From ZC4RG29 sp964521255 (GTDB lineage Bacteria; Bacteroidota; Bacteroidia; Cytophagales; Cyclobacteriaceae): DNA of 64,000 bases. The translations under genes and the position numbers were made by a program. Positions 45,417 through 55,100 of this stretch are shown piece by piece. Position 1 is the first letter of the stretch. The number at the start of each line of letters is the position of its first letter. Where the stretch lies: contig CAZFRM010000013.1 of assembly GCA_964521255.1 (NCBI GenBank), positions 88,105 through 152,104 of the forward strand, given 5' to 3'. The notes beneath the pieces were generated by a model. It saw only the letters and a program-made list of their open reading frames with translations. It was not told where the DNA came from and made no database searches.

Positions 45417-45888
45417 TGTTGTAATAATATAAAAGTTAATTAACGTCCCTGATTTGGCTAGCAAGTACTAAGTACTGGTCAATCAATTTCTTAATTGAAA
45501 CTGGCTCACTAAAAGGTAGTGTTTGAATGGCGATGTTATTGATAAGTAGCCAGTTGAGGGCTGAGTGCACACTTTAGAAATATTGAGGAAGAGTCCTTAA
45601 AACCTATCACCCCACCGTTTCCCTGTAGTAAATCAACAAGAAAGATACAACTTAACTAATATATAATACATCTCTGGTTAAAGGAATAAATGCTAATAGC
45701 TGCTTATTTACTATAATATCGTAGCAGAATGGGCTATAAAACTAGTCTTTTTGTACTAAACTTAACTTGAACATACAAGCGCAAGCTTTCAATCTAAAAA
45801 CGACAATTAAGTTGGTTTGTCTGACTATAAGGGTATTTGGTCGACTCATATTTTGAACCAGCCGGCTTTGCCTCCCATTATTGTGCCC
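45417..45888. other. Intergenic region with a possible gene remnant
   Basis: About 470 AT-rich bases. On the minus strand a 45-codon open frame (45573-45439, stop 45436-45438) reads SVHSALNWLLINNIAIQTLP and onward, protein-like in composition, but it is closed upstream by a stop at 45574-45576. It may be the tail of a decayed gene. No promoter box or terminator was recognised. The beta-helix frame is open up to TTG 45817, yet ATG 45889 directly precedes a good signal peptide. Confidence 0.4.
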
Positions 45889-47935
45889 ATGAAGCACGCA
45901 TATATCTTAACTATTTTGTTTTTTGGCTTTTTACAACTTTCATTTGGAGCCGTTTATTACGTAAGCACCAGTGGTAATGACGTTTCTGGTGATGGAAGTA
46001 CTACTAAGCCTTGGAAGACAATTAAGTTCGCTCTTTCAAAAGTACCAGCTAACCTAGGTCATACGATTAAAATTTCATCCGGAACCTTTATTGAAAATGG
46101 ACCGCTCAATATTCCACCTCAAGTAAATATTGAAGGAGCAGGAGCAAGCACAATTATTAAAGCTGCACCTTCCTTTCATTATAAGATGACTGGCACTTGG
46201 GATGTTTCAAAATTTCTTTTTCAGGTTGTTTCTAATGGGTCAACGGGAACGGATGGTAATCAAAGTTTAAAAAACTTTGTGATTGATGGTGATAGTAGAA
46301 AGCTTTATGGAGGCGTGATGGTAAGAGGGCGTAATCGCGTCCTTGTTGAAGGAGTTACTGTACAGTATTGCGGATTCGTTGGTCTTTGGTTATGGGACGC
46401 TAAAGATTGTCGGGTTACAAATGTGAAGTTAAGGGATAACTCCTGGCATAGTTCATCTTATGCGACGGCATCGCTGTGTATTTCGAACGTTGAGCGGGTT
46501 GAGATTGACCATGTTGATATATCTGATAATTATGGTGCTGCGATTAAAGCTATGGGTGCACAAGGAGGTTACATTCGTAATACCAAAGTACACGATAATA
46601 AACTAAGCACGAGCCCTATTGAGCGATGGATGAGTCACGATGGAGCCACTACTCCTGCCATTGTCTTTGAGATGTACGAATACCATTTAACTGGAAATGA
46701 GTTATATAACAATGTTTTTCAAGGTAACGTATCTCTGGTCTGTTGGGGTGATCAGTATACTCCAAAAAATACCAGATCTATAAGGATTTATAACAATGTC
46801 TTTGATTGCATGACACTTGCGAATGGTAATACTTATGGACTTGAACTTAGTATTCATGATGCTGAAATTGATCACAACTATTTTTACGGAGGCAATTGGG
46901 GTATTACAGACTGGGAACGTCGCGGTAAAATGGTGCCTTACCAAAATTGGAAGATTCACCATAATGTATTCTATAATATTAAGGGAACATTCCCAGGTAT
47001 AATAAGAACAGAATACAAAGGTTTGCGTAACGTAGAGATTTATAACAATACAGTCGAATTAAACGGGCAAAAAGAATTATCATTCATACAGTTAATAGCT
47101 GGGCCTAGTACCAATTTTAAAGTCAAAAACAATCTTATTATCAATAACACCACGGGGCCCTATGATTACTATGGCCCTCAATTTATTCGAGTAGCACCTG
47201 GTGCTACGCTTAGTGGATTGGAAGCAACCCATAATTATCTTCAAAACTTGCCCATTAGTAATACGTCTGGTACATATTTGAATAATCTTTCAGGCGACCC
47301 TCAAATTAATAAAACTGGCAATCGGCCTGATCCATATTATAAGTTAAAAGCTGGAAGTCCACTAATCGATAAGGGTGTCAATGTAGGCTTTCCTTATTCT
47401 GGATCAGCACCTGATATTGGAGCATATGAATACGCGTCAACAAATATTGTCAGTACCCCTTCTCCTTCAGATGGATCGAATACTATAGTAGTACGTGCGC
47501 GTGGTGTCTCAGGTAGCGAAAGTATTCAGTTGCAAGTGAACAACACTACCATTGCGACATGGACGTTAACCACTGCCATGGCAAATTACACAGCCACTAC
47601 TTCGTTAACAGGAGACATCAACGTACGATACACCAATGATGCGAGCGGCCGTGATGTGCAGGTAGATTACATCCAGGTAAATGGAAGCACACGACAAGCA
47701 GAAGATCAAACAATCAACACTGGAGTCTACCAAAACGCCAAATGTGGCGGCACGAAAAGCGAATGGCTACATTGCCCTGGCTACATTGCATTTGGAAATG
47801 TAAGTAGCGCTGTTACTACTCCTACTCCTCCTCCTTCTTCAAGTGGATCGAATAGCATAGTAGTACGTGCGCGTGGTGTTTCAGGTAGCGAAAGTATTCA
47901 GTTGCAAGTGAACAACACTACCATTGCGACATGGA
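45889..47935 (+). CDS. Secreted parallel beta-helix protein with CBM60-like modules, 5' part (runs into gap)
   Basis: 682 codons to the gap. Signal peptide (MKHAYILTILFFGF to SFGA), then a right-handed beta-helix (about 25-520) opening YYVSTSGNDVSGDGSTTKPW, the usual start of secreted beta-helix polysaccharide lyase-like or hydrolase-like proteins. A CBM60-like module follows (nt 47472-47843; SIQLQVNNTTIATWTLTT, GRDVQVDYIQVNG, CGGTKSEWLHCPG), with a Pro/Thr/Ser linker and the start of a second copy. CBM60 binds xylan or beta-galactan through calcium. The enzyme activity of the helix is not assigned. The gene continues at 48036. Confidence 0.78.
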
Positions 47936-48090
47936 NNNNNNNNNNNNNNNNNNNNNNNNNNNNNNNNNNNNNNNNNNNNNNNNNNNNNNNNNNNNNNNNN
48001 NNNNNNNNNNNNNNNNNNNNNNNNNNNNNNNNNNNGGCACGAAAAGCGAATGGCTACATTGCCCTGGCTACATTGCATTTGGAAATGTAA
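47472..48090 (+). repeat. Direct repeat of the CBM60-like module, 372-bp unit
   Basis: Copy 1 spans 47472-47843; copy 2 begins at 47844 and is cut by the gap, resuming at 48036. Positions equivalent in the two copies are 372 bases apart (e.g. the end of the ATGGA word at 47563 and 47935). The copies differ by few bases where both are visible. This repeat is the likely cause of the assembly break. Confidence 0.85.
47936..48035. other. Assembly gap (100 N)
   Basis: Exactly 100 N, the standard placeholder for a gap of unknown length. By comparison with copy 1 (47564-47748), a single second module would need 185 bases here, which also restores the reading frame. Confidence 0.97.
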
Positions 48091-48398
48091 ATAATACCAG
48101 TGTCTCTGCAAGGCTTCGTACCAATTCGGAAGAATCGGCGGATATTCCTGAATTCACAGTTGAACAGGCTCTGTTGCGGTTCGTGAATCCTGTAAATGAC
48201 GGCGTACTTCGAATGGAATTCGATGAAGAACTATCGGAAGTCCACATTCTGGACTTCAGTGGTCGCACGATGAAAGTATTTATGCCCAGGGGTGAGAGAA
48301 AATTGAATGAGGAACTCGGACTGATCCCTGGCATGTACATCATTCAGCCTGTAAAAAATGGTGCGAAGAAGAGACCACAGAGACTGATCGTTGAGTAG
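48036..48398 (+). CDS. 3' part of the same beta-helix/CBM protein, with T9SS sorting domain
   Basis: Continues in frame 3 of the window: GTKSEWLHCPGYIAFGNV, the end of a CBM60-like module, a short linker (about nt 48090-48160), then a T9SS type A sorting domain (ALLRFVNPVNDGVLRMEF to PQRLIVE). The sorting domain marks the full protein for export across the outer membrane and attachment at the surface. The apparent frame change relative to the 5' part is an artefact of the 100-N placeholder. Confidence 0.8.
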   Translation, partial: GTKSEWLHCPGYIAFGNVNNTSVSARLRTNSEESADIPEFTVEQALLRFVNPVNDGVLRMEFDEELSEVHILDFSGRTMKVFMPRGERKLNEELGLIPGMYIIQPVKNGAKKRPQRLIVE

Positions 48399-48916
48399 CA
48401 CAACCAAAAAGGTAGGTGTAGCTTAACAATGCGTCTATGAAAGAGCGCGACAAAAAAAAGAAAATCAAAGTGTTCCCTTTAGATTGTGGTGAGTTTCGCT
48501 AAACTTCTGAAATGCTCATCACGTTATGATCACCAATATCTCTTTCTACTTGCAAATGCATTACAACTATCATTGAGTATTATCCAGTGCTAGCAACAAC
48601 GCCTTTCCTACTTTCAGCCTTGTGTATGTAGATTGGATGACTTGCAGAAACTACTCGAACAAGCTATTAAAGTTCCTGATATAACTATGGCACTATTGTG
48701 GGGAGTATGCCCATCATGAATGAATTGCAGGGAAATTTTAAAGACTATATTATTATATTTTGAACTATACATTCGCAAATATCTTTAGTTGCAGTTCTTT
48801 TGAATAAAATCCCATAACAATTTAATAACACCTCAATCTTTAAAGATTTCGTGATCTTCAGTAACTTTGAATGTAATCTATTTCGCCCTTCTTATTCAAT
48901 GATTGACCCGTAAAAC
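48399..48916. other. Intergenic region, 518 bp
   Basis: No credible gene in either direction; only short open stretches. It contains the -7 box at 48862. No terminator with a U tract was seen after the beta-helix gene. The region may hold decayed sequence, since it has scattered coding-like words without an intact frame. Confidence 0.5.
48862..48869 (+). promoter_or_regulatory. -7 box TAACTTTG before the LpxH-like gene
   Basis: Exact match to TAnnTTTG. A partial -33 (TTTA, 48839-48842) lies 19 bases upstream. The transcript would start about 40 bases before ATG 48917. Confidence 0.5.
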
Positions 48917-49765
48917 ATGGGCAAAAATAAAAAACGGGAAGTTGAAGTCGTCATTATCTCAGACGTACACCTTGGAACTTACGGTTGCCATGCGGAAGAG
49001 CTTCTCCGTTATCTTAAGAGTATCAAGGCTCAAAAACTTATCCTCAACGGTGATATTATTGATATGTGGCAGTTCAGTAAGCGTTACTGGCCTAAATCGC
49101 ACATGCAGGTTATAAAACACATCACGAGTATACTTGCCAAAGAAACAAAGGTTATATACCTCACAGGTAACCATGATGAAATGCTGCGAAAATTTTCCGG
49201 GTTCAAATTAGGGTCATTCCAGATCGCCAATAAAATTGTGCTTAAGTTAAATGGCAAACGTGCCTGGGTTTTTCATGGAGACGTATTCGACGTTACCATG
49301 CAATACTCCAAGTGGCTGGCAAAGCTAGGTGCAGTAGGATATGACACGTTGATTTTGATCAACACGTTTGTGAACTGGTGCCTGACAAAATTGGGAAGAG
49401 AAAAAATTTCACTTTCTAGAAAAGTTAAGGACAGCGTGAAATCTGCCGTGAAGTTCATCAACGATTTTGAAAAGACTGCTGCTGATATTGCTATTTCAAA
49501 TGCCTACGATTATGTGGTGTGTGGTCACATTCATCATCCTGAAATCAGAACCATTGAAACTGAAAAAGGCAAAGTAATTTATCTAAATTCGGGTGACTGG
49601 GTGGAAAATCTCACATCGCTGGAGTATAACAAAGGTGAATGGAGGGTATACGCTTATAAGGAAGATAAAGTAGCTCGCTCCATTAAACTTGGCAAGCGAT
49701 TTAACGAAGATAATATTGAGATTTTTCGAGACCTGGTCAGTCAATTTTTAACCGTCAAGAAGTGA
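48917..49765 (+). CDS. LpxH-like calcineurin-fold phosphoesterase
   Basis: 282 residues. All five metallophosphatase motifs are visible: DVH (16-18), GDIID (45-49), GNHDE (84-88), HGD and GHIHHPE. Within the family this form is named UDP-2,3-diacylglucosamine diphosphatase, a lipid A step, but it is longer than classic LpxH, with an inserted helical segment (about 125-190, YDTLILINTFVNWCLTKLG) that may contact the membrane. Start ATG 48917. Its stop overlaps the GTG start of the glycosyltransferase, so both act in one pathway, probably envelope lipid or glycan metabolism. Confidence 0.82.
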   Translation: MGKNKKREVEVVIISDVHLGTYGCHAEELLRYLKSIKAQKLILNGDIIDMWQFSKRYWPKSHMQVIKHITSILAKETKVIYLTGNHDEMLRKFSGFKLGSFQIANKIVLKLNGKRAWVFHGDVFDVTMQYSKWLAKLGAVGYDTLILINTFVNWCLTKLGREKISLSRKVKDSVKSAVKFINDFEKTAADIAISNAYDYVVCGHIHHPEIRTIETEKGKVIYLNSGDWVENLTSLEYNKGEWRVYAYKEDKVARSIKLGKRFNEDNIEIFRDLVSQFLTVKK

Positions 49766-50757
49766 AAATCCTTTATGCAATTCAGGGCACCGGCAATGGT
49801 CATCTCAGCCGGGCAGAAGATGTTGTACCGATTTTACAGCAATATGGCGACCTGGACCTATTCGTTAGTGGAGCGCAGGCAGATATCAAGCTGTCTTATC
49901 CTATAAAATATAAATCAAAAGGACTCAGCTTTTATTTCGGAAAAAAAGGAGGCGTAGATTTTTTTAAGACATTCAAAAAGAATAGTTCGAAAGATGTTTA
50001 TCAGGAAATCAAAAACTTTCCTGTCGAAAATTATGATCTGGTAATTAATGATTTTGAACCCATTTCAGCATGGGCATGTCGTAAACGCGATGTACCCTGT
50101 GTAGGGTTAAGCCATCAATCTGCTCTCCTGTCAAAAAAGGTTCCCAAGCCCAAAACAATTGATCCTGTTGGTGAGTGGATGATGCATAATTATGCTCCCG
50201 TTCAAAACTATGTCGGTTTTCATTTCGACAAATACGATAAGTATATCTATACACCGGTGATTCGCTCAGTGATAAGAAATTCTCAAATAAAAAATAAAGA
50301 GCACTACACGGTTTACCTTCCGGCTTATGATGATAAAAAGCTGGTGCCCCTATTGGCCAAAATAAAACATGTGCGCTGGCATATTTTTTCCAAACATGCC
50401 AGGAAACCCTATCATGTGGGTAAGCTTTCAGTTTATCCCGTTAACAAAGAAGAGTTTGCTGAAAGCATGACATCAGCAAAAGGTATTTTATGTGGTGCCG
50501 GTTTTGAAACGCCTGCTGAAGCTTTATTCCTTGGCAAAAAGTTAATGGTTGTTCCAATGAAGGGACAGGTAGAGCAACACTATAATGCCGCTGCTATAAA
50601 GCAACTTGGCGTACCTGTGTTGAAGAAAGTAAAGAAAAAGAATCTTGAAAGAATTCACCAATGGATTGAAACGGATGAACGCGTTTCCGTTAACTATCCA
50701 GACACTACCCGGGAGGCTGTAGAACATGCCTTGCGACTGGGGAATGTTAAAAGTTAA
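49762..50757 (+). CDS. Glycosyltransferase family protein (GT-B fold)
   Basis: 331 residues starting at GTG 49762 with a 4-base overlap (GTGA). Begins KILYAIQGTGNGHLSRAEDV, a nucleotide-sugar glycosyltransferase signature (Glyco_trans_1_3 family), and ends with the acceptor/donor loop GAGFETPAEALFLGKKLMVVPM-like region of GT-B enzymes (about 245-270), followed by QVEQHYNAAA. Cytoplasmic or membrane-associated. The sugar and acceptor are not known. The coupled phosphoesterase suggests a shared glycolipid pathway. Confidence 0.82.
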   Translation: MKILYAIQGTGNGHLSRAEDVVPILQQYGDLDLFVSGAQADIKLSYPIKYKSKGLSFYFGKKGGVDFFKTFKKNSSKDVYQEIKNFPVENYDLVINDFEPISAWACRKRDVPCVGLSHQSALLSKKVPKPKTIDPVGEWMMHNYAPVQNYVGFHFDKYDKYIYTPVIRSVIRNSQIKNKEHYTVYLPAYDDKKLVPLLAKIKHVRWHIFSKHARKPYHVGKLSVYPVNKEEFAESMTSAKGILCGAGFETPAEALFLGKKLMVVPMKGQVEQHYNAAAIKQLGVPVLKKVKKKNLERIHQWIETDERVSVNYPDTTREAVEHALRLGNVKS

Positions 50758-50888
50758 CACGGACAACCCCATCCTCTTTACTGCAATTTGAAAGTTTACA
50801 TTGAACATGGAGAGGGATTGAGTCCGTAGAGCTCGATCATTGTTTATGGCCACTTTTGAATGAACTTACCAACCTTGAACAAATGTCC

Positions 50889-50922
50889 CGATTAACTTTT
50901 TAACCATTAGCGATTAACTTTT
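50889..50922 (+). promoter_or_regulatory. Direct repeat CGATTAACTTTT x2 upstream of fecR
   Basis: CGATTAACTTTT occurs at 50889-50900 and 50911-50922, 22 bases start to start, about two helical turns. It ends 66 bases before fecR. Each copy also holds TAACTTTT, one base from the -7 consensus. It may be a regulator-binding site or paired promoters of the utilization locus. Confidence 0.45.
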
Positions 50923-50988
50923 CCCCCAATATCCGGTAAAAATTCCCATCTCCCGGCACTATAAGGAAAGACCCCATACTTACACCAC

Positions 50989-52029
50989 ATGGACTATCTG
51001 AATTACAAGGTTGAAGATTTCATCAGTGATGAATCATTTCAGCGCTTTTGTCTTGGTAAAGATGAAGGTGATGTTCGCTTTTGGAGGAAATGGAAGGAAG
51101 AACATCCTCAGAAGCATTACGAGATGGAAGAGGCGGAATTATTTATTCGTTCCATGCAAATGGATATAACTCGTCAGAATTTTGATTACAGTGTTCGCAA
51201 AGATGTTATTCGCGAAAGGTTGGTGCAAAAAATCAGAGAAAAGAATAAGCGTGGTGCATCGCACAGAAGCATTTGGTTTCTGGTTGCGGCCTCTTTGGTA
51301 TTTTTTATTTGTGCGCTGGCTGCAATCGTTTACACGCAAAATAAAAATGTACCTGTCGAGGAAGTTCCGATTGAATATGCGGAGAAAATTAATCAGCCCG
51401 GCATGCGATCAATTATTCAACTTTCGGATGGCACGCAGGTTTATCTTAACGCAAGCAGCAGCATCCGATATCCATTATCCTTCAGTGAATTAAATACGCG
51501 GGAGATAGAGTTGCAGGGAGAAGCTTTTTTTGAAGTTACGCATGACGAATCAAAACCATTCATCGTACACAGTGGCCATTTGAAAACAACCGTGATGGGG
51601 ACAAGCTTTAATGTTACGGCTTACGAAAAACAACCTATGTCGGTAGCGCTCGTGACAGGTAGGGTTTCAGTTACGAAGATTGGCACAGACGAAGAACTGG
51701 TATCATTGGAACCGGGACAGAGTGCTACCCTTGCTTCTGATGACGGAAAAATATCAACGGGTAAATTCAATAGTAAAAAAATACTATCCTGGAAGGATGG
51801 CATTCTCTATTTCAATAAGGCTTCGGCGAATGAGGTGGTGGAAAAATTGGAAAGCTGGTATGGTGTTAAGATTATTTTAGGTAAGTCGCCTGCCAGGAAA
51901 TGGGGTTATACAGGAGAGTTTAAAAACAAGAGTTTAAAAGAAGTGCTCATGTCTATGAGTTTTGCTATGGACTTTGATTATGAAATCAAGGGAAACACTG
52001 TATTGATTAACAATCATGAAACCAAATAA
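50989..52029 (+). CDS. FecR-type anti-sigma factor
   Basis: 346 residues. Cytoplasmic N-terminal region (1-94, WRKWKEEHPQKHYEMEEAE), one membrane helix (about 95-115), the FecR domain (about 140-235; LSDGTQVYLNASSSIRYP, EGEAFFEVTHD-like, VMGTSFNVTAYE, VSLEPGQSATLAS) and the C-terminal DUF4974 domain (about 268-346, LYFNKASANEVVEKLESWYG). It should transmit a signal from the STN domain of the next gene's SusC protein to an ECF sigma factor. No sigma gene lies nearby, which is unusual. Confidence 0.93.
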   Translation: MDYLNYKVEDFISDESFQRFCLGKDEGDVRFWRKWKEEHPQKHYEMEEAELFIRSMQMDITRQNFDYSVRKDVIRERLVQKIREKNKRGASHRSIWFLVAASLVFFICALAAIVYTQNKNVPVEEVPIEYAEKINQPGMRSIIQLSDGTQVYLNASSSIRYPLSFSELNTREIELQGEAFFEVTHDESKPFIVHSGHLKTTVMGTSFNVTAYEKQPMSVALVTGRVSVTKIGTDEELVSLEPGQSATLASDDGKISTGKFNSKKILSWKDGILYFNKASANEVVEKLESWYGVKIILGKSPARKWGYTGEFKNKSLKEVLMSMSFAMDFDYEIKGNTVLINNHETK

Positions 52030-52066
52030 CCACCATTACATACCTATGAATAACAGCTCATAAAGA

Positions 52067-52096
52067 GAGGCAACATCCCCGGAGGAATATTGCCTC
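52067..52096 (+). promoter_or_regulatory. Hairpin between fecR and susC
   Basis: GAGGCAA (52067-52073) pairs with TTGCCTC (52090-52096) around a 16-base GC-rich loop. There is no U tract, so it is not a normal terminator. It may set the ratio of fecR and susC expression or protect the mRNA end. Confidence 0.4.
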
Positions 52097-52184
52097 GATC
52101 TTAAAATCGCTTTTACGGACACCAAAGCTACCAACTTAACTGCCCGCCAAAAGCAATAGTTAAATAATTAACCATCACAAGTTT

Positions 52185-55100
52185 ATGGAAAAACTTTTAC
52201 ATCATCTATGGATGTTAACTAAACATTCTTTATATGGCCTGATTATACAGTTGTTCCTTTCTACGACGCTACTAGCTGTTGAAAGTAATGCGCAACGGTA
52301 CGATCTTAAAAAGATTCAACTAACCGTTAACCTTAACGGCTTATCGGTGGCAGACGCACTGAAGCAACTGGAAGCACAGACTGAGTTCAGATTCACCTAT
52401 AACAAGTATGATCTGGATAAACTGCCTTTGCTGAGCGGCAAGTACAACAACAAGTCATTATATGAAATTCTGAGTGCGATCGGAACGCAATCCGGTTTGT
52501 ATTTTAAGCAAGTGAATGAAAATATTTCAGTAGGCTTAAAAAAGAAAAACGAAGAGCAGGTTCAGTTAAGCCAGAGCAGTTTTCAGGTGACCGGCAAGGT
52601 TACTGCGCAAGAAGATCAATCACCGCTTCCAGGTGTAAATATTTTTGTGAAGGGTACCACCGTTGGAACAACTACCGCTGCCGATGGAACGTACGCACTT
52701 GAAGTTCCTGATGAAAGATCAATTCTTGTTTTCAGTTTTATTGGTTATCAAACACAAGAGGTAACGGTAGGATCCAGATTAGTAGTCGATGTGGAATTGA
52801 TTACGGACATCACGTCCTTGAGTGAGGTAGTTGTTGTTGGTTATGGTACACAGAGGAAAAGTGATTTAACCGGCGCTGTCAGCATTGCGGACCCGGAAGA
52901 AATGACCAAGCAGGCTACAAACGATGTAACACAAATGATGCAGGGAAGAATTGCAGGCGTGTCAATAACCAGCGATGGACAAGCCGGTGCAACTCCATCG
53001 GTAAGAGTAAGAGGGGTAAGTACATTTGGAAGTGGCGGTACTACTGCGGAGCCTCTTTATGTAGTGGATGGATATCCGCTTCCGCCGGGTGGAATTCGTG
53101 ATGTGAATCCCAACGACATCGAAACAATGCAGGTGCTCAAGGATGCTACAGCAGGCGCAATTTATGGTAACAGAGGCGCCAATGGTGTTGTAATCATCAC
53201 AACAAAAACAGGAAAGAAGAATCAGGCTTTTTCTATAGGTCTAAATACTTACTATGGGCTGCAGAAAGTGCCACAAAGATTACCCCTGTTAGACCGTGAA
53301 GGATACCAGCGCATTAACAGCGAATTGCTAACCAATGCCGGTAGGCCTCTTGTTCCGGGCAATGATCCGAATTCACCAGATTATATAGATGATATTGACA
53401 CCGACTGGCAGGATGCAGGGTACCAGGATGGTTATATCGCTAACGTTAATATCAATCTGAGCGGAGGCACTGAGAAGACCAGTTATTTTATGTCCATGGA
53501 TTATATGGACAACAAAGGTACGTTGGTTGGAACAGGACCGGATTATAAAAGATATTCTTTCAGAGTGAATTCGGAAACACAATTAGGCAGATTTAAAATA
53601 GGAGAGAATGTTATGATTATGCGGTCGGATGAGCACCCGCTGTTTTTTACAACTTCTATTAACCTGCCTGGCGGACGCCCTACTCTTGTAAATGATTTGC
53701 TACAGGCTGCGCCGACTATCCCGGTAACTGATCCAAACAGGGAAGGTGGATTCGGAGGAGCAGATGCCATCATTCATCAATCAATAACGTTAAATGTACC
53801 CGGATTTAATACGCTGGTTGAAAATTCAACACTCGTTAACCGTGTATTGGCGGGCGCTTATGCGGAAGTTGATTTGATTGAAGGGCTGAGTTACAGGTTA
53901 AACCTCCAGTATGATAATACCGATATTACGGATGAGCTGTTTGTACCGGAGTATGACCTGGGTTATTTCTTTCCTAATCCAACGGCTCAATACCAGGTGG
54001 GAAATCGCTCCATCAGTTCCACTTTGATTGAAAATACATTGACCTATAAAAGGAAATTTGGAAAGCATGACCTTACTTTATTGGCGGGTCAATCTTTTCA
54101 GGATTTTGATTTTAGAGAAGTTAGAACTGCAGGGGCCGGCATTCAAAAGCCGTATGTGCGAAGCCTGGCAAGCGCTTCTACTTTTAGTGTAACCGACGAC
54201 CAGCAACCTGCCGCTATTGCATCGTACCTGGGTAGAGTTAACTATTCGTTTGATGATCGTTATTTAGTAACATTTAACATAAGAAGGGACGGCTCTTCTA
54301 AATTTAGCGAAGACAATCGCTTTGATATTTTCCCTTCTGTTGGTGTTGCATGGAAAATACATAATGACTTTACAATGCCTGGCTTCATCTCTGAGTTAAA
54401 ACTTAGGGGAGGGATAGGACAAGTAGGTAACCAGGAAATTGGAAACTTCCGTTATCAAAGCACAATAAATCGTTCTATTCCCTACGAGTATAGCAACGGC
54501 CGGGTGCTCGGCGCAGCTACAACAATATTGGTAGATCCATCCATTCAATGGGAAACGCGTACAACACGCAACATTGCTATTGATGCCGTATTATTTGATC
54601 GAAAACTGGAATTTACCGCTGAATACTATTCAAATACTTCTGATAATGTTTTATTGGGTCTTCCACCTCCGTTAACGGCCGGGTCACTTAGTGATATATT
54701 AATAAACGGCGGATCAATTGAAAATACAGGAATAGAACTCTCGGCGAGATACCATCTTGTGAGGGGAGATTTTACACTGGATATTGCTCCAAACTTTTAC
54801 ACCGTGAACAATGAAATTTTAAGTACAGGTAGTAGCGCTGAATTTTTCACGGGAACGGGTTCAAGAAACCAGGTAGGACATTCGTTGGGTGAACATTTTG
54901 GCTGGGTGTACGATGGTATTTTCCAAACCCAGGGCGATGTAGATGCGCACGTATTTCAAAATGCCAATACAGCGCCTGGTGATATCCGGTTCAGAAATCT
55001 TAATGATGATGACCTGATCAATGAAGAAGACAGGCAATTTCTCGGGAAAGGAATGCCTACCTATTACTACGGCTTAAATGTAACGGCGGGTTATAAAGGT

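Noticed and set aside
47931..48398. Independent gene starting at an ATG at 47931
   Set aside because: That ATG lies in the repeated CBM module (ATGGA) and runs into N; the frame after the gap is the 3' part of the upstream gene.
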